From Caldifarciminota bacterium UBA2202 (GTDB lineage: Bacteria; Hydrothermota; 32-111), in assembly GCA_002327905.1 (NCBI GenBank), contig DCUY01000067.1:1730-65729 (forward strand): a DNA stretch of 64,000 nucleotides, read 5' to 3'. The first letter of the stretch is position 1. Every line of letters begins with the position of its first letter. Position numbers and translations under genes: made by a program. The notes under the pieces were generated by a model that ran no database searches, had not been told where the DNA came from, and saw nothing but the letters and a program-made list of their open reading frames with translations. This document shows positions 1 through 7,736 of the stretch, piece after piece.

Positions 1-38
1 GCAGGGGGTCACTGGTTCGAATCCAGTACCGCCCACCA
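1..38 (+). tRNA. tRNA 3' end, probably tRNA-Val (partial)
   Basis: The window opens inside a tRNA. The T-arm is visible as ACTGG / TTCGAAT / CCAGT (11-27), followed by a 7-nt acceptor strand, the discriminator A and an encoded CCA at 36-38. The 5' half lies outside the window, so the anticodon is not seen. The fragment GCAG plus a GGGGTC-type variable loop resembles bacterial tRNA-Val (UAC), but the identity is an inference. It ends 12 bases before thrS. Confidence 0.85.
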
Positions 39-50
39 TTAAATTAGAAT

Positions 51-2003
51 ATGATTACGATAAACAATAAAAGCATCGAGTACAAAGAAAACAAGATTCT
101 CTTTGACTATATCAAAGAGGATGCCGAGTTTTCAAAACAAAAATTCCTCATCAGCGGAGTTGATAATATTTTATATGACCTGAAGCTCACTCCTATTAAG
201 GATAATAATATTATATGGCTTTATGATTTCTCATCCGAACGGGGAAGAGATGCTTATTGGCATTCCACATCTCACATACTCGCAATGGCTATGAAAGTGT
301 GGTTCAAGAAGAATCACGGAGGAGATGAAAAAGTAAAACTCGCAATAGGGCCTTCCATTGAAAATGGATTTTATTATGATTTTGATTTAGGGGGAACGGC
401 TTTCAAGGAAGAGAACCTTTCGGAAATTGAGAGTATAATGAAGGATTTGATTGAAGAGAATATTCCTTTTGTAAAGAGTGTTTTGACGCGCGAAGAGATT
501 CTCGAGAAATACAAAAAGAGCAATGAGAAATTCAAAATTGAAATAATAGAGCAGTATAAAGATGAGAAGGAATTTGCAATATATTCAAATTATTCCAAAA
601 AATATGAAATGGAATTCTTCGATATGTGCAGAGGGCCCCACATTCCTTCAACAGGATATGTTAAGGCATTTAAGCTTCTCTCTCTTGCGGGAGCATATTG
701 GCGCGGAGACGAAAATAAGGACATGCTTGCAAGAATATATGGAATTTCATTCCCTGACAAACAGATGGTCAAAGATTATGTCGAGAAGATTGAAGAGGCG
801 AAGAAGCGCGACCACAGAGTTTTGGGAAAGAAGCTTGAAATATTTTCGATTTTTGAAGAGACAGGGTCAGGCCTTGTATATTGGCATCCGCACGGTGGAA
901 TGCTGAGAGACATAATAGAGAGATTCTGGAAGGATGAGCATTTAAAGCGCGGATACGACCTTGTAGTGACTCCTCATATAGCGAGAGCAGAGCTTTGGAA
1001 GACAAGCGGACATTATGATTTTTATAAAGAGAATATGTACATCTTCAAAATTGATGAAGAAGAGTATGTTTTAAAGCCGATGAATTGCCCGGGACATGTA
1101 ATGATTTACAAAACTAAAATTCATTCTTACAGAGACCTGCCTGTTAAATACGCTGAGCTTGGAACAGTTTACAGATATGAGAGAAGCGGAGCTTTGCACG
1201 GGCTTTTAAGGGTAAGAGGATTCACGCAGGATGACGGACATGTGTTCTGCACTCCTTCACAGCTTCCTGAGGAGGTTGAAAAGGTCTTTGATTTTGCTGT
1301 ATTCATGATTGAAAAATTCGGATATAAAAAATATTCAGTCGAACTCTCCATGCGCGACCCGAAGAATCCCGCCAAATATGCGGGAACTGCGGAAGAGTGG
1401 GATGTTGCCCAGAAAGTATTGAAAGACATTCTTATAAAGAAGAATATTTCTTTTGTTGAGATGCCGGGAGAGGCAGTGTTCTACGGACCTAAGATTGACA
1501 TTAAACTTCAGGATGCCTTAGGAAGGGAATGGCAGGGTCCGACTGTGCAGTTTGACTTCAATCTCCCCCGCAGATTCAATGTCACATACATAGGCGATGA
1601 CAATAAAGAGCATTTTGTCTATATGGTGCACAGAGCCCTTTTGGGCTCCATTGAAAGATTCATAGGCGGACTGATAGAGAATTACGCTGGAAAGTTCCCG
1701 CTCTGGCTCTCCCCTGTCCAAGTCGCCATTCTGAGCGTCACTGACGAGACAGTTGACTATTCCAAAGAAATCTGTACAATATTAAAGGAAAATAACATTC
1801 GTGTGACAGAAGATTACAGGAATGAAAAAATAGGTTATAAAATCCGCGAAGCGGAGAATAACCAAACGCCCTACATGCTCATCCTCGGCAAAAAAGAGAA
1901 GGATGAGAAGATTTTAAGCATCAGAAAAAAGGGCGAAGGTGACATAGGTCATTTGAGCGCGGAAGAGTTTTTGAAACTCTTCAAAGATTCGCTCAACAAC
2001 TAA
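51..2003 (+). CDS. thrS: Threonine--tRNA ligase
   Basis: Cytoplasmic class II aminoacyl-tRNA synthetase that charges tRNA-Thr. The 650-residue length is normal for the family. A TGS-like N-terminus (about 1-60) is followed by the editing domain with the HxxxH motif (H71, H75) and a GFYYDFD block. The catalytic core has the MNCPGH motif, where C346 is the first zinc ligand, and later histidines in the DDGHVF and MVHRALLGS blocks complete the site. The C-terminal anticodon-binding domain is intact. No strong Shine-Dalgarno site precedes the ATG, which lies 12 bases after the tRNA. It is followed by the infC leader, the usual thrS-infC-rpmI-rplT order. Confidence 0.98.
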   Translation: MITINNKSIEYKENKILFDYIKEDAEFSKQKFLISGVDNILYDLKLTPIKDNNIIWLYDFSSERGRDAYWHSTSHILAMAMKVWFKKNHGGDEKVKLAIGPSIENGFYYDFDLGGTAFKEENLSEIESIMKDLIEENIPFVKSVLTREEILEKYKKSNEKFKIEIIEQYKDEKEFAIYSNYSKKYEMEFFDMCRGPHIPSTGYVKAFKLLSLAGAYWRGDENKDMLARIYGISFPDKQMVKDYVEKIEEAKKRDHRVLGKKLEIFSIFEETGSGLVYWHPHGGMLRDIIERFWKDEHLKRGYDLVVTPHIARAELWKTSGHYDFYKENMYIFKIDEEEYVLKPMNCPGHVMIYKTKIHSYRDLPVKYAELGTVYRYERSGALHGLLRVRGFTQDDGHVFCTPSQLPEEVEKVFDFAVFMIEKFGYKKYSVELSMRDPKNPAKYAGTAEEWDVAQKVLKDILIKKNISFVEMPGEAVFYGPKIDIKLQDALGREWQGPTVQFDFNLPRRFNVTYIGDDNKEHFVYMVHRALLGSIERFIGGLIENYAGKFPLWLSPVQVAILSVTDETVDYSKEICTILKENNIRVTEDYRNEKIGYKIREAENNQTPYMLILGKKEKDEKILSIRKKGEGDIGHLSAEEFLKLFKDSLNN

Positions 2004-2005
2004 GA

Positions 2006-2106
2006 AGAAGCAGACTGCCGCTTCTCGCCTTTAGCTGACGCAAAAAGGCCAAATAGAAAGAGAAGTATGGTGGTTTGTGCCACTTTTTTTATTTTTTAAA
2101 GGAGGT
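2006..2106 (+). promoter_or_regulatory. Structured infC-rpmI-rplT leader (possible L20-type autoregulatory leader)
   Basis: Between thrS and infC there are two mutually exclusive stems. Stem A pairs AGAAGC (2006-2011) with GCTTCT (2020-2025). Stem B pairs CTTCTC (2021-2026) with GAGAAG (2060-2065), closing an inner helix GCCTTT (2027-2032) / AAAGGC (2044-2049). A short hairpin with a T-run follows at 2070-2090, and the Shine-Dalgarno AAAGGAGGT lies at 2098-2106. In several bacteria this operon is controlled by ribosomal protein L20 binding its leader. That this leader works the same way is inference. Confidence 0.5.
2070..2090 (+). terminator. Weak attenuator-like hairpin upstream of infC
   Basis: GTGGT (2070-2074) pairs with GCCAC (2079-2083) around a 4-nt loop and is followed immediately by seven T residues (2084-2090). 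The stem is only 5 bp with one wobble, so termination would be partial. Its position inside the infC leader suggests attenuation rather than an end for thrS transcripts. Confidence 0.4.
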
Positions 2107-2112
2107 GTACTT

Positions 2113-2709
2113 ATTAACGCAAAGAGTGTGCGTATCAACAATCAGATCAGAGCCCACGAAGTGAGGCTCTTGGGAGAAGAAGGCAACCAGCTCGGTCTTG
2201 TCAATGTTGACACGGCATTGAAAATGGCTCAGGAAGCTCAGCTTGACCTTGTGGAGATAGCTCCGAATGCAGTGCCGCCGGTTGTCAGAATAATGGACTT
2301 CGGAAAGTATATGTATGAAATGACTAAGAAAGAGAAGACAGCAAAGAAGAAACAGCATCAGACCGAACTTAAGGAAATACAGATTAGACCGAATATCTTC
2401 GAACATGATCTCGAAATCAAGCTTGATCAGGCACGCAAATTCTTCGAAAAGAAGCACAAAGTGAAATTTGTCGTGAGATTTCGCGGAAGAGAGAGCCAGC
2501 ATTCCGAAGACGGAATGAAGCTTCTTGTGGCAATAAAAGAAAACTTAAGTGACATAGCCGCTCCCGATACGGAGCCAAGGATCGAAGGAAGAAGGATATT
2601 TCAGATCTTCACATTCGTAAAAGGCGGCGCAACAAAGAAAAAGACAAATAACGAGGAGGATAAAGATGCCGAAACGCAAAACAAAAAAAACAGCAGCGAA
2701 AAGATTTAA
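2113..2709 (+). CDS. infC: Translation initiation factor IF-3 (AUU start)
   Basis: IF-3 binds the 30S subunit and checks start-codon selection. The N-domain ([13 protein letters not shown] region) and C-domain (RFRGRE block and FTFVK end) are complete, followed by a charged tail of roughly 25-30 residues. The start chosen is ATT at 2113, six bases after a strong AAAGGAGGT. An in-frame GTG at 2077 would add a non-homologous hydrophobic stretch encoded by the T-run of the leader. An AUU start is the classic self-regulatory feature of infC: IF-3 discriminates against its own start codon. The 3' end overlaps rpmI by 44 bases. Confidence 0.95.
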   Translation: MNAKSVRINNQIRAHEVRLLGEEGNQLGLVNVDTALKMAQEAQLDLVEIAPNAVPPVVRIMDFGKYMYEMTKKEKTAKKKQHQTELKEIQIRPNIFEHDLEIKLDQARKFFEKKHKVKFVVRFRGRESQHSEDGMKLLVAIKENLSDIAAPDTEPRIEGRRIFQIFTFVKGGATKKKTNNEEDKDAETQNKKNSSEKI

Positions 2710-2860
2710 AATAACCGGAACAGGAAAAGTGAAAAGGAGCAAAGCGTATAAATCGCATATTCTCACTACAAAGACCCATAAGAGAAAGAGGGGCCTGAGA
2801 AAAGCCGGTTTGGTCAGCAAGACACAAAGCAAGACTATTAAAGAATTGCTTCAAGCATAA
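2666..2860 (+). CDS. rpmI: 50S ribosomal protein L35
   Basis: A 64-residue, very basic protein with the L35 pattern: MPKRKTKK start, [10 protein letters not shown], then HKRKRGLRK. The ATG is preceded by GAGGAGGATAAAG inside the infC reading frame, so initiation of rpmI occurs on RNA still being translated for infC (44-base overlap). This arrangement suits translational coupling of the operon. It is followed 12 bases later by rplT. Confidence 0.97.
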   Translation: MPKRKTKKTAAKRFKITGTGKVKRSKAYKSHILTTKTHKRKRGLRKAGLVSKTQSKTIKELLQA

Positions 2861-2872
2861 ACAGGAGGAACT

Positions 2873-3223
2873 ATGCCAAGAGTAAAAGGTTCAGTGCAGA
2901 CAAGGGCTAAAAGGAAAAAGTGGATAGGAAGAGCGAAAGGCTCATACGGAAAAAAGTCAAATTGCTATAAATCAGCCCGTTCCGCAGCCACAAAGGCGCT
3001 TGTTTACGCATTCAGAGACAGAAAGAAAAAGAAGAGCGAATTCAGGGCATTGTGGATTACAAGAATAAACATAGCATGCAGAGAGCATGACATTTCCTAT
3101 TCAAAATTCGTCAATGGCCTCAAAAAAGCCAATGTTCTTCTGGACAGAAAACAATTGTCGGAAATAGCAATACATCAGCCAGATGCGTTCAAACAACTCG
3201 TTGAAATCAGCAGGACTGTTTAG
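2873..3223 (+). CDS. rplT: 50S ribosomal protein L20
   Basis: A 116-residue basic 23S rRNA-binding assembly protein; MPRVKGSV, KRKKWIGRAKG and YAFRDRKKKKS are family signatures. AGGAGG stands 6-8 bases before the ATG. In Escherichia coli and Bacillus, L20 is the repressor of this operon, which fits the structured leader upstream of infC. Its last 41 bases overlap the start of a lipoprotein gene in another frame. Confidence 0.98.
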   Translation: MPRVKGSVQTRAKRKKWIGRAKGSYGKKSNCYKSARSAATKALVYAFRDRKKKKSEFRALWITRINIACREHDISYSKFVNGLKKANVLLDRKQLSEIAIHQPDAFKQLVEISRTV

Positions 3224-3857
3224 TTTACTGATTCTGCTTGCTCTGAACGGCTGCTTTGACTCTAAACAGAAAGGACTGTCATTCACTCCAATGCCTCTTT
3301 TGAAAGGGCAGTATGTGGAGTATGTAAAGGATTCCATTCCCTATGATTCCTTCCATGTGAGATTTTCAATCTTAAATCTCAATCAGGAGGGAATGCTTCT
3401 CGAGACCGACTATGTTTCGTCCGAAGAGACATTGAAGGTGAAGACATTCCACCATTTGGAGAAGAATTATCTTATTGACACTTTCGTTGTACAGTTCAAC
3501 AGCGAGGTTCCATTCAAATTCATTCCGCAGAATGGGAATTTCATATTTGAATCCCCAATCTCAAACTTGTTCATGTGGGCTGAGCAGATAGACACCACAG
3601 ACTGGAAGACGATAATAATAAATAATAAGCAGTATAATGTGTTTATAACATCTGTGAATGAGGACACCATACTCTATTGCTCCGAAATACCGATTTTCAA
3701 CATAGCGAGAATGTTCGTCAACAACGAACATCTTCATGTGAACAATTACGGAAACAAGGGAGCATTGTCAATGTTTACAAATGATGCTGAAAAAGTCATA
3801 GCGGGAAGCGAGCTGCCCGAGAGTTTTAAGAAATATCTTAACCTTGACAATTTGTAA
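3183..3857 (+). CDS. Lipoprotein of unknown function, overlapping rplT
   Basis: A 224-residue predicted lipoprotein: lysine-containing N-region, hydrophobic core (about 11-20) and lipobox LNGC with C24 as the likely acylated cysteine. The mature part is beta-rich, with no domain I recognise. The ATG at 3183 lies inside rplT; an in-frame TTG at 3201 would also leave a full signal peptide, so the start is uncertain by six codons. Expression is probably coupled to the ribosomal protein operon, an unusual partner for a lipoprotein. Confidence 0.8.
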   Translation: MRSNNSLKSAGLFSLLILLALNGCFDSKQKGLSFTPMPLLKGQYVEYVKDSIPYDSFHVRFSILNLNQEGMLLETDYVSSEETLKVKTFHHLEKNYLIDTFVVQFNSEVPFKFIPQNGNFIFESPISNLFMWAEQIDTTDWKTIIINNKQYNVFITSVNEDTILYCSEIPIFNIARMFVNNEHLHVNNYGNKGALSMFTNDAEKVIAGSELPESFKKYLNLDNL

Positions 3858-3886
3858 AAATGATTTACTATTAATACGGAGGTATT

Positions 3887-4069
3887 ATGGCAGATTTTTT
3901 GGAAAAGCTTGAAAAGATAAACCAACATGTTTCACAGCTCAAAGACAGGATTATAAAGCTTGAGTCCGAAAATGAAGATTTGAAGAAAGCCATTGCCTCA
4001 AAAGAAAAAAATGACGAGTTTGCAATTAAGAAACTCGAGGAACTTCTCGAAAAAGTAAAGGATCTTTGA
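3887..4069 (+). CDS. Small coiled-coil protein upstream of zapA (ZapB-like)
   Basis: Sixty residues, almost entirely heptad-patterned (leucine and isoleucine repeats with dense K/E), predicted as one continuous coiled coil. CGGAGGT precedes the ATG. It lies 20 bases before zapA, and length plus composition resemble the cell-division coiled coil ZapB. Coiled coils converge easily, so the ZapB identity rests mainly on the zapA neighbour and is not proven. Confidence 0.65.
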   Translation: MADFLEKLEKINQHVSQLKDRIIKLESENEDLKKAIASKEKNDEFAIKKLEELLEKVKDL

Positions 4070-4089
4070 TTTATCGGGATGTTTAAACT

Positions 4090-4362
4090 ATGAACGAGAA
4101 AAAGGAAATTAAAGAAATAACACTGCATGTCTTCGGAAAGGATTTCTTCATCCAGACTGACATGGATGAGGATTATACAAGAAGCATTGCCAAACATCTT
4201 TCCGATGAGATGAAGAGTATCGCAAGGAATGCCGGCGCCGAAAAGTACGAGAAAATAGCTGTAATTGCGGCAATGAACATCATTGACAAGTACTTTGCGC
4301 TGGAAAAACAGTACAAGGACATGGAAGAGCGTCTAAGCGATATTTTGGACAAGATAAAATAG
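4090..4362 (+). CDS. zapA: Cell division protein ZapA
   Basis: A 90-residue cytoplasmic protein that bundles FtsZ filaments at the division ring. The N-terminal small beta part (ITLHVFGKDFFIQTD) and the helical KIAVIAAMNIIDKYF dimerisation stretch match ZapA, and the C-terminus is coiled coil. It follows a small coiled-coil gene and directly precedes a probable 6S RNA. zapA next to ssrS is a widely conserved pairing in Proteobacteria, so the context supports both calls. Confidence 0.85.
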   Translation: MNEKKEIKEITLHVFGKDFFIQTDMDEDYTRSIAKHLSDEMKSIARNAGAEKYEKIAVIAAMNIIDKYFALEKQYKDMEERLSDILDKIK

Positions 4363-4370
4363 TTTATACT
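4345..4370 (+). promoter_or_regulatory. Possible promoter for the 6S RNA
   Basis: TATACT at 4365-4370 places a start about 6-7 bases downstream, at 4376-4377, matching the outer end of the 6S closing stem. A clear -35 is missing: TTGGAC (4345-4350) leaves only 14 bases of spacer. The -10 is therefore better supported than the -35. Confidence 0.45.
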
Positions 4371-4374
4371 ACAT

Positions 4375-4551
4375 CCCTGCATCATTCGTGATGACGGCGT
4401 TTGCTGAACCAACACCTTAATTAAGGGAATCGGAGTTCGCCTTTCGCATTGGAATCTCTTTTAGAGGTTACAGAAAGAAGCCGACAGATTCCCACTTCAT
4501 TTTTAAGGGATCAAGCAAATCTATCACACGGTGAAAGCGGGGATTTTTTTT
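4375..4551 (+). ncRNA. ssrS: Probable 6S RNA
   Basis: A non-coding gap of about 180 bases between zapA and rny folds as a long rod. CCCTGC (4375-4380) pairs with GCGGGG (4537-4542), GTGAT (4388-4392) with ATCAC (4523-4527), TTTGC (4400-4404) with GCAAA (4515-4519), and GGGAATC (4425-4431) with GATTCCC (4487-4493); CTCT/AGAG forms an apical hairpin. Eight T residues follow at 4544-4551. A rod with an open centre is the 6S design, which mimics an open promoter and binds sigma-70 RNA polymerase. The zapA neighbour is the classic 6S location. No homology search was possible. Confidence 0.72.
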
Positions 4552-4563
4552 GAAGGAGATTTT

Positions 4564-6141
4564 ATGAACATACAGATTTGGATTATGATTGCGATTTTGG
4601 TGACAATAATTCTGGGGATTCTGGGATATGTTATTGGATATATTCTCGGAAAGAAATCCATAACCGTAAAGCTTAAGGAGGCTGAAGAAAAGTCAGCCAA
4701 GATTATGGAAGAATCCAAGAGAGAGGCAGAGGCCTTAAAAAGAGTCTCTCTCCTCGAGACAAAGGAAGAGATCGCAAAGAAACAGGAGACCTATGAGAAG
4801 CAGATGCGCGACAAGAGAAGCGAGCTGAGAAATGCAGAGCAGGCATTTGAAGAGAAAGACAAGAATTTTGAAAAAAAGAATGAAATGGTGAGGAAGAAAG
4901 AGACTTCCCTTCTGCAGAGGGAGAGGGAGCTCATACTGAAAGAGAAGACGATTAAAGCGAAGAATGACCGCCTCACAAAATTATTTGAAGATGAGAATAA
5001 GAAGCTTGAACAGATAGCACAGCTTTCAAAAGACGAGGCAATCAAAATTCTAATGATGAATCTTGAGACAGAGGCGAAGCTTCACGCCGCAAACATGATT
5101 AAGCAGATAAAGGAAGACGCGCTTCAAAAGGCGTCAAAAGAGGCGAAAGAAATAGTGACACTCGCTATACAACGTTCAGCCACAGACCATGTTGTGGAAT
5201 CGACAGTGTCAGTAGTCTCTCTCCCTTCTGATGAAATGAAGGGCAGAATAATCGGAAGAGAGGGAAGAAACATACGCACATTTGAAAATGCAACGGGAGT
5301 CGAAGTTATAATAGACGATACTCCGGATGCAGTGACAATATCCGGATTTGACCCCATAAGAAGAGAGATAGCTCGTTTGTCTCTCTCCAAGCTTGTCTCT
5401 GACGGAAGAATACATCCTACAAGAATTGAAGAGGTCGTAAAGAAGACGCAGGAGCAGATGGAGGAGACAATAAAGAACATAGGAGAGGAAACTCTTGTGG
5501 AGCTAAATATTTCCAATATGCATCCCGATCTTGTGAAAATGCTCGGCAGACTCAAGTACCGCACGAGCTACGGACAGAATGTTCTCCAGCATTCCAAAGA
5601 GGTCGCATACCTCGCAAAGATGATGGCTGACGAGCTTGAGATAGAGAATGCACATCTTGCAAAGAGAGCAGGGCTTCTGCATGACATAGGAAAGGCTGTC
5701 GACCAGAATTTTGAAGGAACCCACACAAAGATAGGAAGCGAACTTGCGAAAAAATTCGGAGAGACCGACATAGTTATCAATTCAATAGAGAGTCATCACG
5801 AAGATGTTCAGGCGGAATCACTCGTAGCCATACTCGTTGCAGCTGCCGATTCAATTTCAGGTGCAAGACCGGGAGCGAGAAGAGAGACTCTTGTGGCATA
5901 CATAGAGAGGCTTGAAAATCTTGAAGAGATAGCAAACGGATTCAACGGAGTGGAGAAGGCATACGCCATTCAGGCAGGAAGAGAGGTAAGAGTCATAGCG
6001 GTGCCTGAAGAGATATCCGATGCGGAGGCTGACGAACTCTCACAGCAGATAGCAAGAAAAATCGAGCAGGAGCTTAAATATCCGGGCCAGATAAAAGTCA
6101 CTGTGGTAAGGGAGACAAGGGCTATAGACTATGCAAAATAA
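4564..6141 (+). CDS. rny: Ribonuclease Y
   Basis: Membrane-anchored endoribonuclease that starts mRNA decay. The 525-residue protein has an N-terminal transmembrane helix (about 5-28), a long K/E-rich coiled coil (to about 190), a KH RNA-binding domain ([16 protein letters not shown]) and an HD domain ([10 protein letters not shown]). The start chosen is the ATG at 4564 behind GAAGGAG; an in-frame GTG at 4531 lies inside the 6S closing stem and is rejected. The Shine-Dalgarno site begins one to two bases after the 6S T-run. It overlaps ymdB by 11 bases, the usual rny-ymdB pair. Confidence 0.97.
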   Translation: MNIQIWIMIAILVTIILGILGYVIGYILGKKSITVKLKEAEEKSAKIMEESKREAEALKRVSLLETKEEIAKKQETYEKQMRDKRSELRNAEQAFEEKDKNFEKKNEMVRKKETSLLQRERELILKEKTIKAKNDRLTKLFEDENKKLEQIAQLSKDEAIKILMMNLETEAKLHAANMIKQIKEDALQKASKEAKEIVTLAIQRSATDHVVESTVSVVSLPSDEMKGRIIGREGRNIRTFENATGVEVIIDDTPDAVTISGFDPIRREIARLSLSKLVSDGRIHPTRIEEVVKKTQEQMEETIKNIGEETLVELNISNMHPDLVKMLGRLKYRTSYGQNVLQHSKEVAYLAKMMADELEIENAHLAKRAGLLHDIGKAVDQNFEGTHTKIGSELAKKFGETDIVINSIESHHEDVQAESLVAILVAAADSISGARPGARRETLVAYIERLENLEEIANGFNGVEKAYAIQAGREVRVIAVPEEISDAEADELSQQIARKIEQELKYPGQIKVTVVRETRAIDYAK

Positions 6142-6916
6142 TCTGAAGATCCTCTTCATAGGAGATATTATCGGAAAGACCGGGCGAAATGCTCTTTCAA
6201 GAGAGATGAAATTTTTAAAGGAGAATTATTCTCCTGATTTGATAATTGCAAACGGAGAGAATCTCGCAGGCGGTTTCGGAATGACAGGTTCAACCACAGA
6301 GGCCGTATTCGCATCAGGAGTGAATATACTGACGAGTGGAAACCATATTTGGGACAATAAAGAGTATGCCTTCCTTTTGAGGGATGAAAGGATACTCCGC
6401 CCCCTAAATTACAATCCATCCCTCCCCGGAAAGGGATACGGAATATACAGAATCAATGATATGGATGTGTGCGTTGCAAACCTGTGCGGAAGAATCTTCA
6501 TGCAACCATTGGACTGCCCTTTCAGAAAGATGGACGAGCTTCTGCAGAATATCAAGACAAAAATCATTATAGTTGATTTCCATGCTGAAGCGACTGCTGA
6601 AAAACAGGCATTCGCATTCTATCTCGACGGAAGAGTGAGCGCTGTAATAGGCACTCACACTCACTGTCAGACTGCAGATGAGAGAATACTTAGAAACGGA
6701 ACCGCATTCATCACTGATGCCGGAATGACCGGAAGCATTGAATCAATAATAGGATTCGAGCCTGAAGGCGCGATAAGACGCACTCTCCTTCAGGTGCCTC
6801 AAAGATTTGAAGTGGCAAAAGAGAATGCCGCTGTCAATGCTATTTTCCTTGAAATAGACCCTTCAACAGGAAAAACCTTATCATTGGAGAGGATTTTCAA
6901 GTATGTCAAGGATTGA
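6131..6916 (+). CDS. ymdB: YmdB-family metallophosphoesterase
   Basis: A 261-residue calcineurin-type phosphoesterase. The metal-binding pattern is clear: GDIIGKTGR, then NGEN, GNHIWD, a later DFHAE and GTHTHCQT. Bacillus YmdB hydrolyses 2',3'-cyclic nucleotides and affects biofilm choice; its gene follows rny there too. The start overlaps rny and the end overlaps folD by 14 bases. The family is certain; the physiological role here is inferred from orthologues. Confidence 0.92.
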   Translation: MQNNLKILFIGDIIGKTGRNALSREMKFLKENYSPDLIIANGENLAGGFGMTGSTTEAVFASGVNILTSGNHIWDNKEYAFLLRDERILRPLNYNPSLPGKGYGIYRINDMDVCVANLCGRIFMQPLDCPFRKMDELLQNIKTKIIIVDFHAEATAEKQAFAFYLDGRVSAVIGTHTHCQTADERILRNGTAFITDAGMTGSIESIIGFEPEGAIRRTLLQVPQRFEVAKENAAVNAIFLEIDPSTGKTLSLERIFKYVKD

Positions 6917-7736
6917 CGGGAATTCCATTTCCAATTTAATGATGGAGTCTTTAAGACCCGACATTGAGAGAATGAAACCGTCAATAGCAGTGTTGTATGC
7001 AGGAGAGGACCCGTCCGCACTCTCCTATATAAAATCAAAGGTGAAGAAGGGAGACAAATTCGGAATAAAAATAAATCTTGTAAATATGAAATCCGATGTG
7101 TCTGAAAAAGATTTTTTGTTTAAATTGGATTCTTTGTCGAAAGATCCTTCAATTGACGGAATTATCGTGGAGAAGCCTCTTCCTTTGCAGATCGACATAA
7201 AGAGAGTCTCTGAAAGAATCAATCCCGCAAAGGATATTGACTGCATGAATTCTCAAAACAACGGCAGACTGATAACGGATGATTTCATTATAGCTCCCTC
7301 AACTGCTATGGCTGTCATAAATATTCTAAAATTTTCATCAATAAAATATGAAGGGAGCAGAGTGGCGATTTTAGGCAGATCTGAAATAGTGGGCAAGCCT
7401 CTTTCAATGCTCTTTCTTTCCAAACAGTGCGGCAATGCGACTGTGACGGTTCTTCACTCAAAGAGCCGCAATATTGAAGAGGAGACAAAGAGGGCTGACA
7501 TAATAGTCGCGGCATTGGGAAAGCCTAATTTTATAAAGAAAGAATATATCGGAGGAAACTCCCCTGTTCTTGTGGATGTGGGGATAAATTATTTCAACGG
7601 AGCCCTTACGGGCGACATTGACAAAGAATGTTATGAGCTTGCATCTGCATACACTCCTGTCCCCGGAGGCGTAGGACCCGTGACAGCGGCAACATTATTT
7701 GAGAACCTTATAAAACTGAAGAAGCATTATGCGTGA
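6903..7736 (+). CDS. folD: Bifunctional methylenetetrahydrofolate dehydrogenase/cyclohydrolase
   Basis: FolD interconverts methylene-, methenyl- and formyl-tetrahydrofolate. The catalytic Y-x3-K of the SYIKSK block, the KDIDCMN-type motif, the Rossmann GRSEIVGKPLS motif and the C-terminal TPVPGGVGPVTAA signature are all present. Length 277 is slightly below the usual 280-300. It overlaps ymdB and xseA. The C1 units it makes feed dTMP synthesis by the thyX further down the same strand. Confidence 0.96.
   Translation: MSRIDGNSISNLMMESLRPDIERMKPSIAVLYAGEDPSALSYIKSKVKKGDKFGIKINLVNMKSDVSEKDFLFKLDSLSKDPSIDGIIVEKPLPLQIDIKRVSERINPAKDIDCMNSQNNGRLITDDFIIAPSTAMAVINILKFSSIKYEGSRVAILGRSEIVGKPLSMLFLSKQCGNATVTVLHSKSRNIEEETKRADIIVAALGKPNFIKKEYIGGNSPVLVDVGINYFNGALTGDIDKECYELASAYTPVPGGVGPVTAATLFENLIKLKKHYA

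Noticed and set aside
2077..2112. GTG at 2077 as the infC start
   Set aside because: It would encode a hydrophobic extension from the T-run of the terminator-like hairpin, absent from IF-3; the ATT at 2113 has the strong ribosome site.
4416..4427. Perfect palindrome CCTTAATTAAGG as a possible operator
   Set aside because: It lies within the predicted central region of the 6S RNA, where both arms can pair with other parts of the molecule, so no operator is needed.
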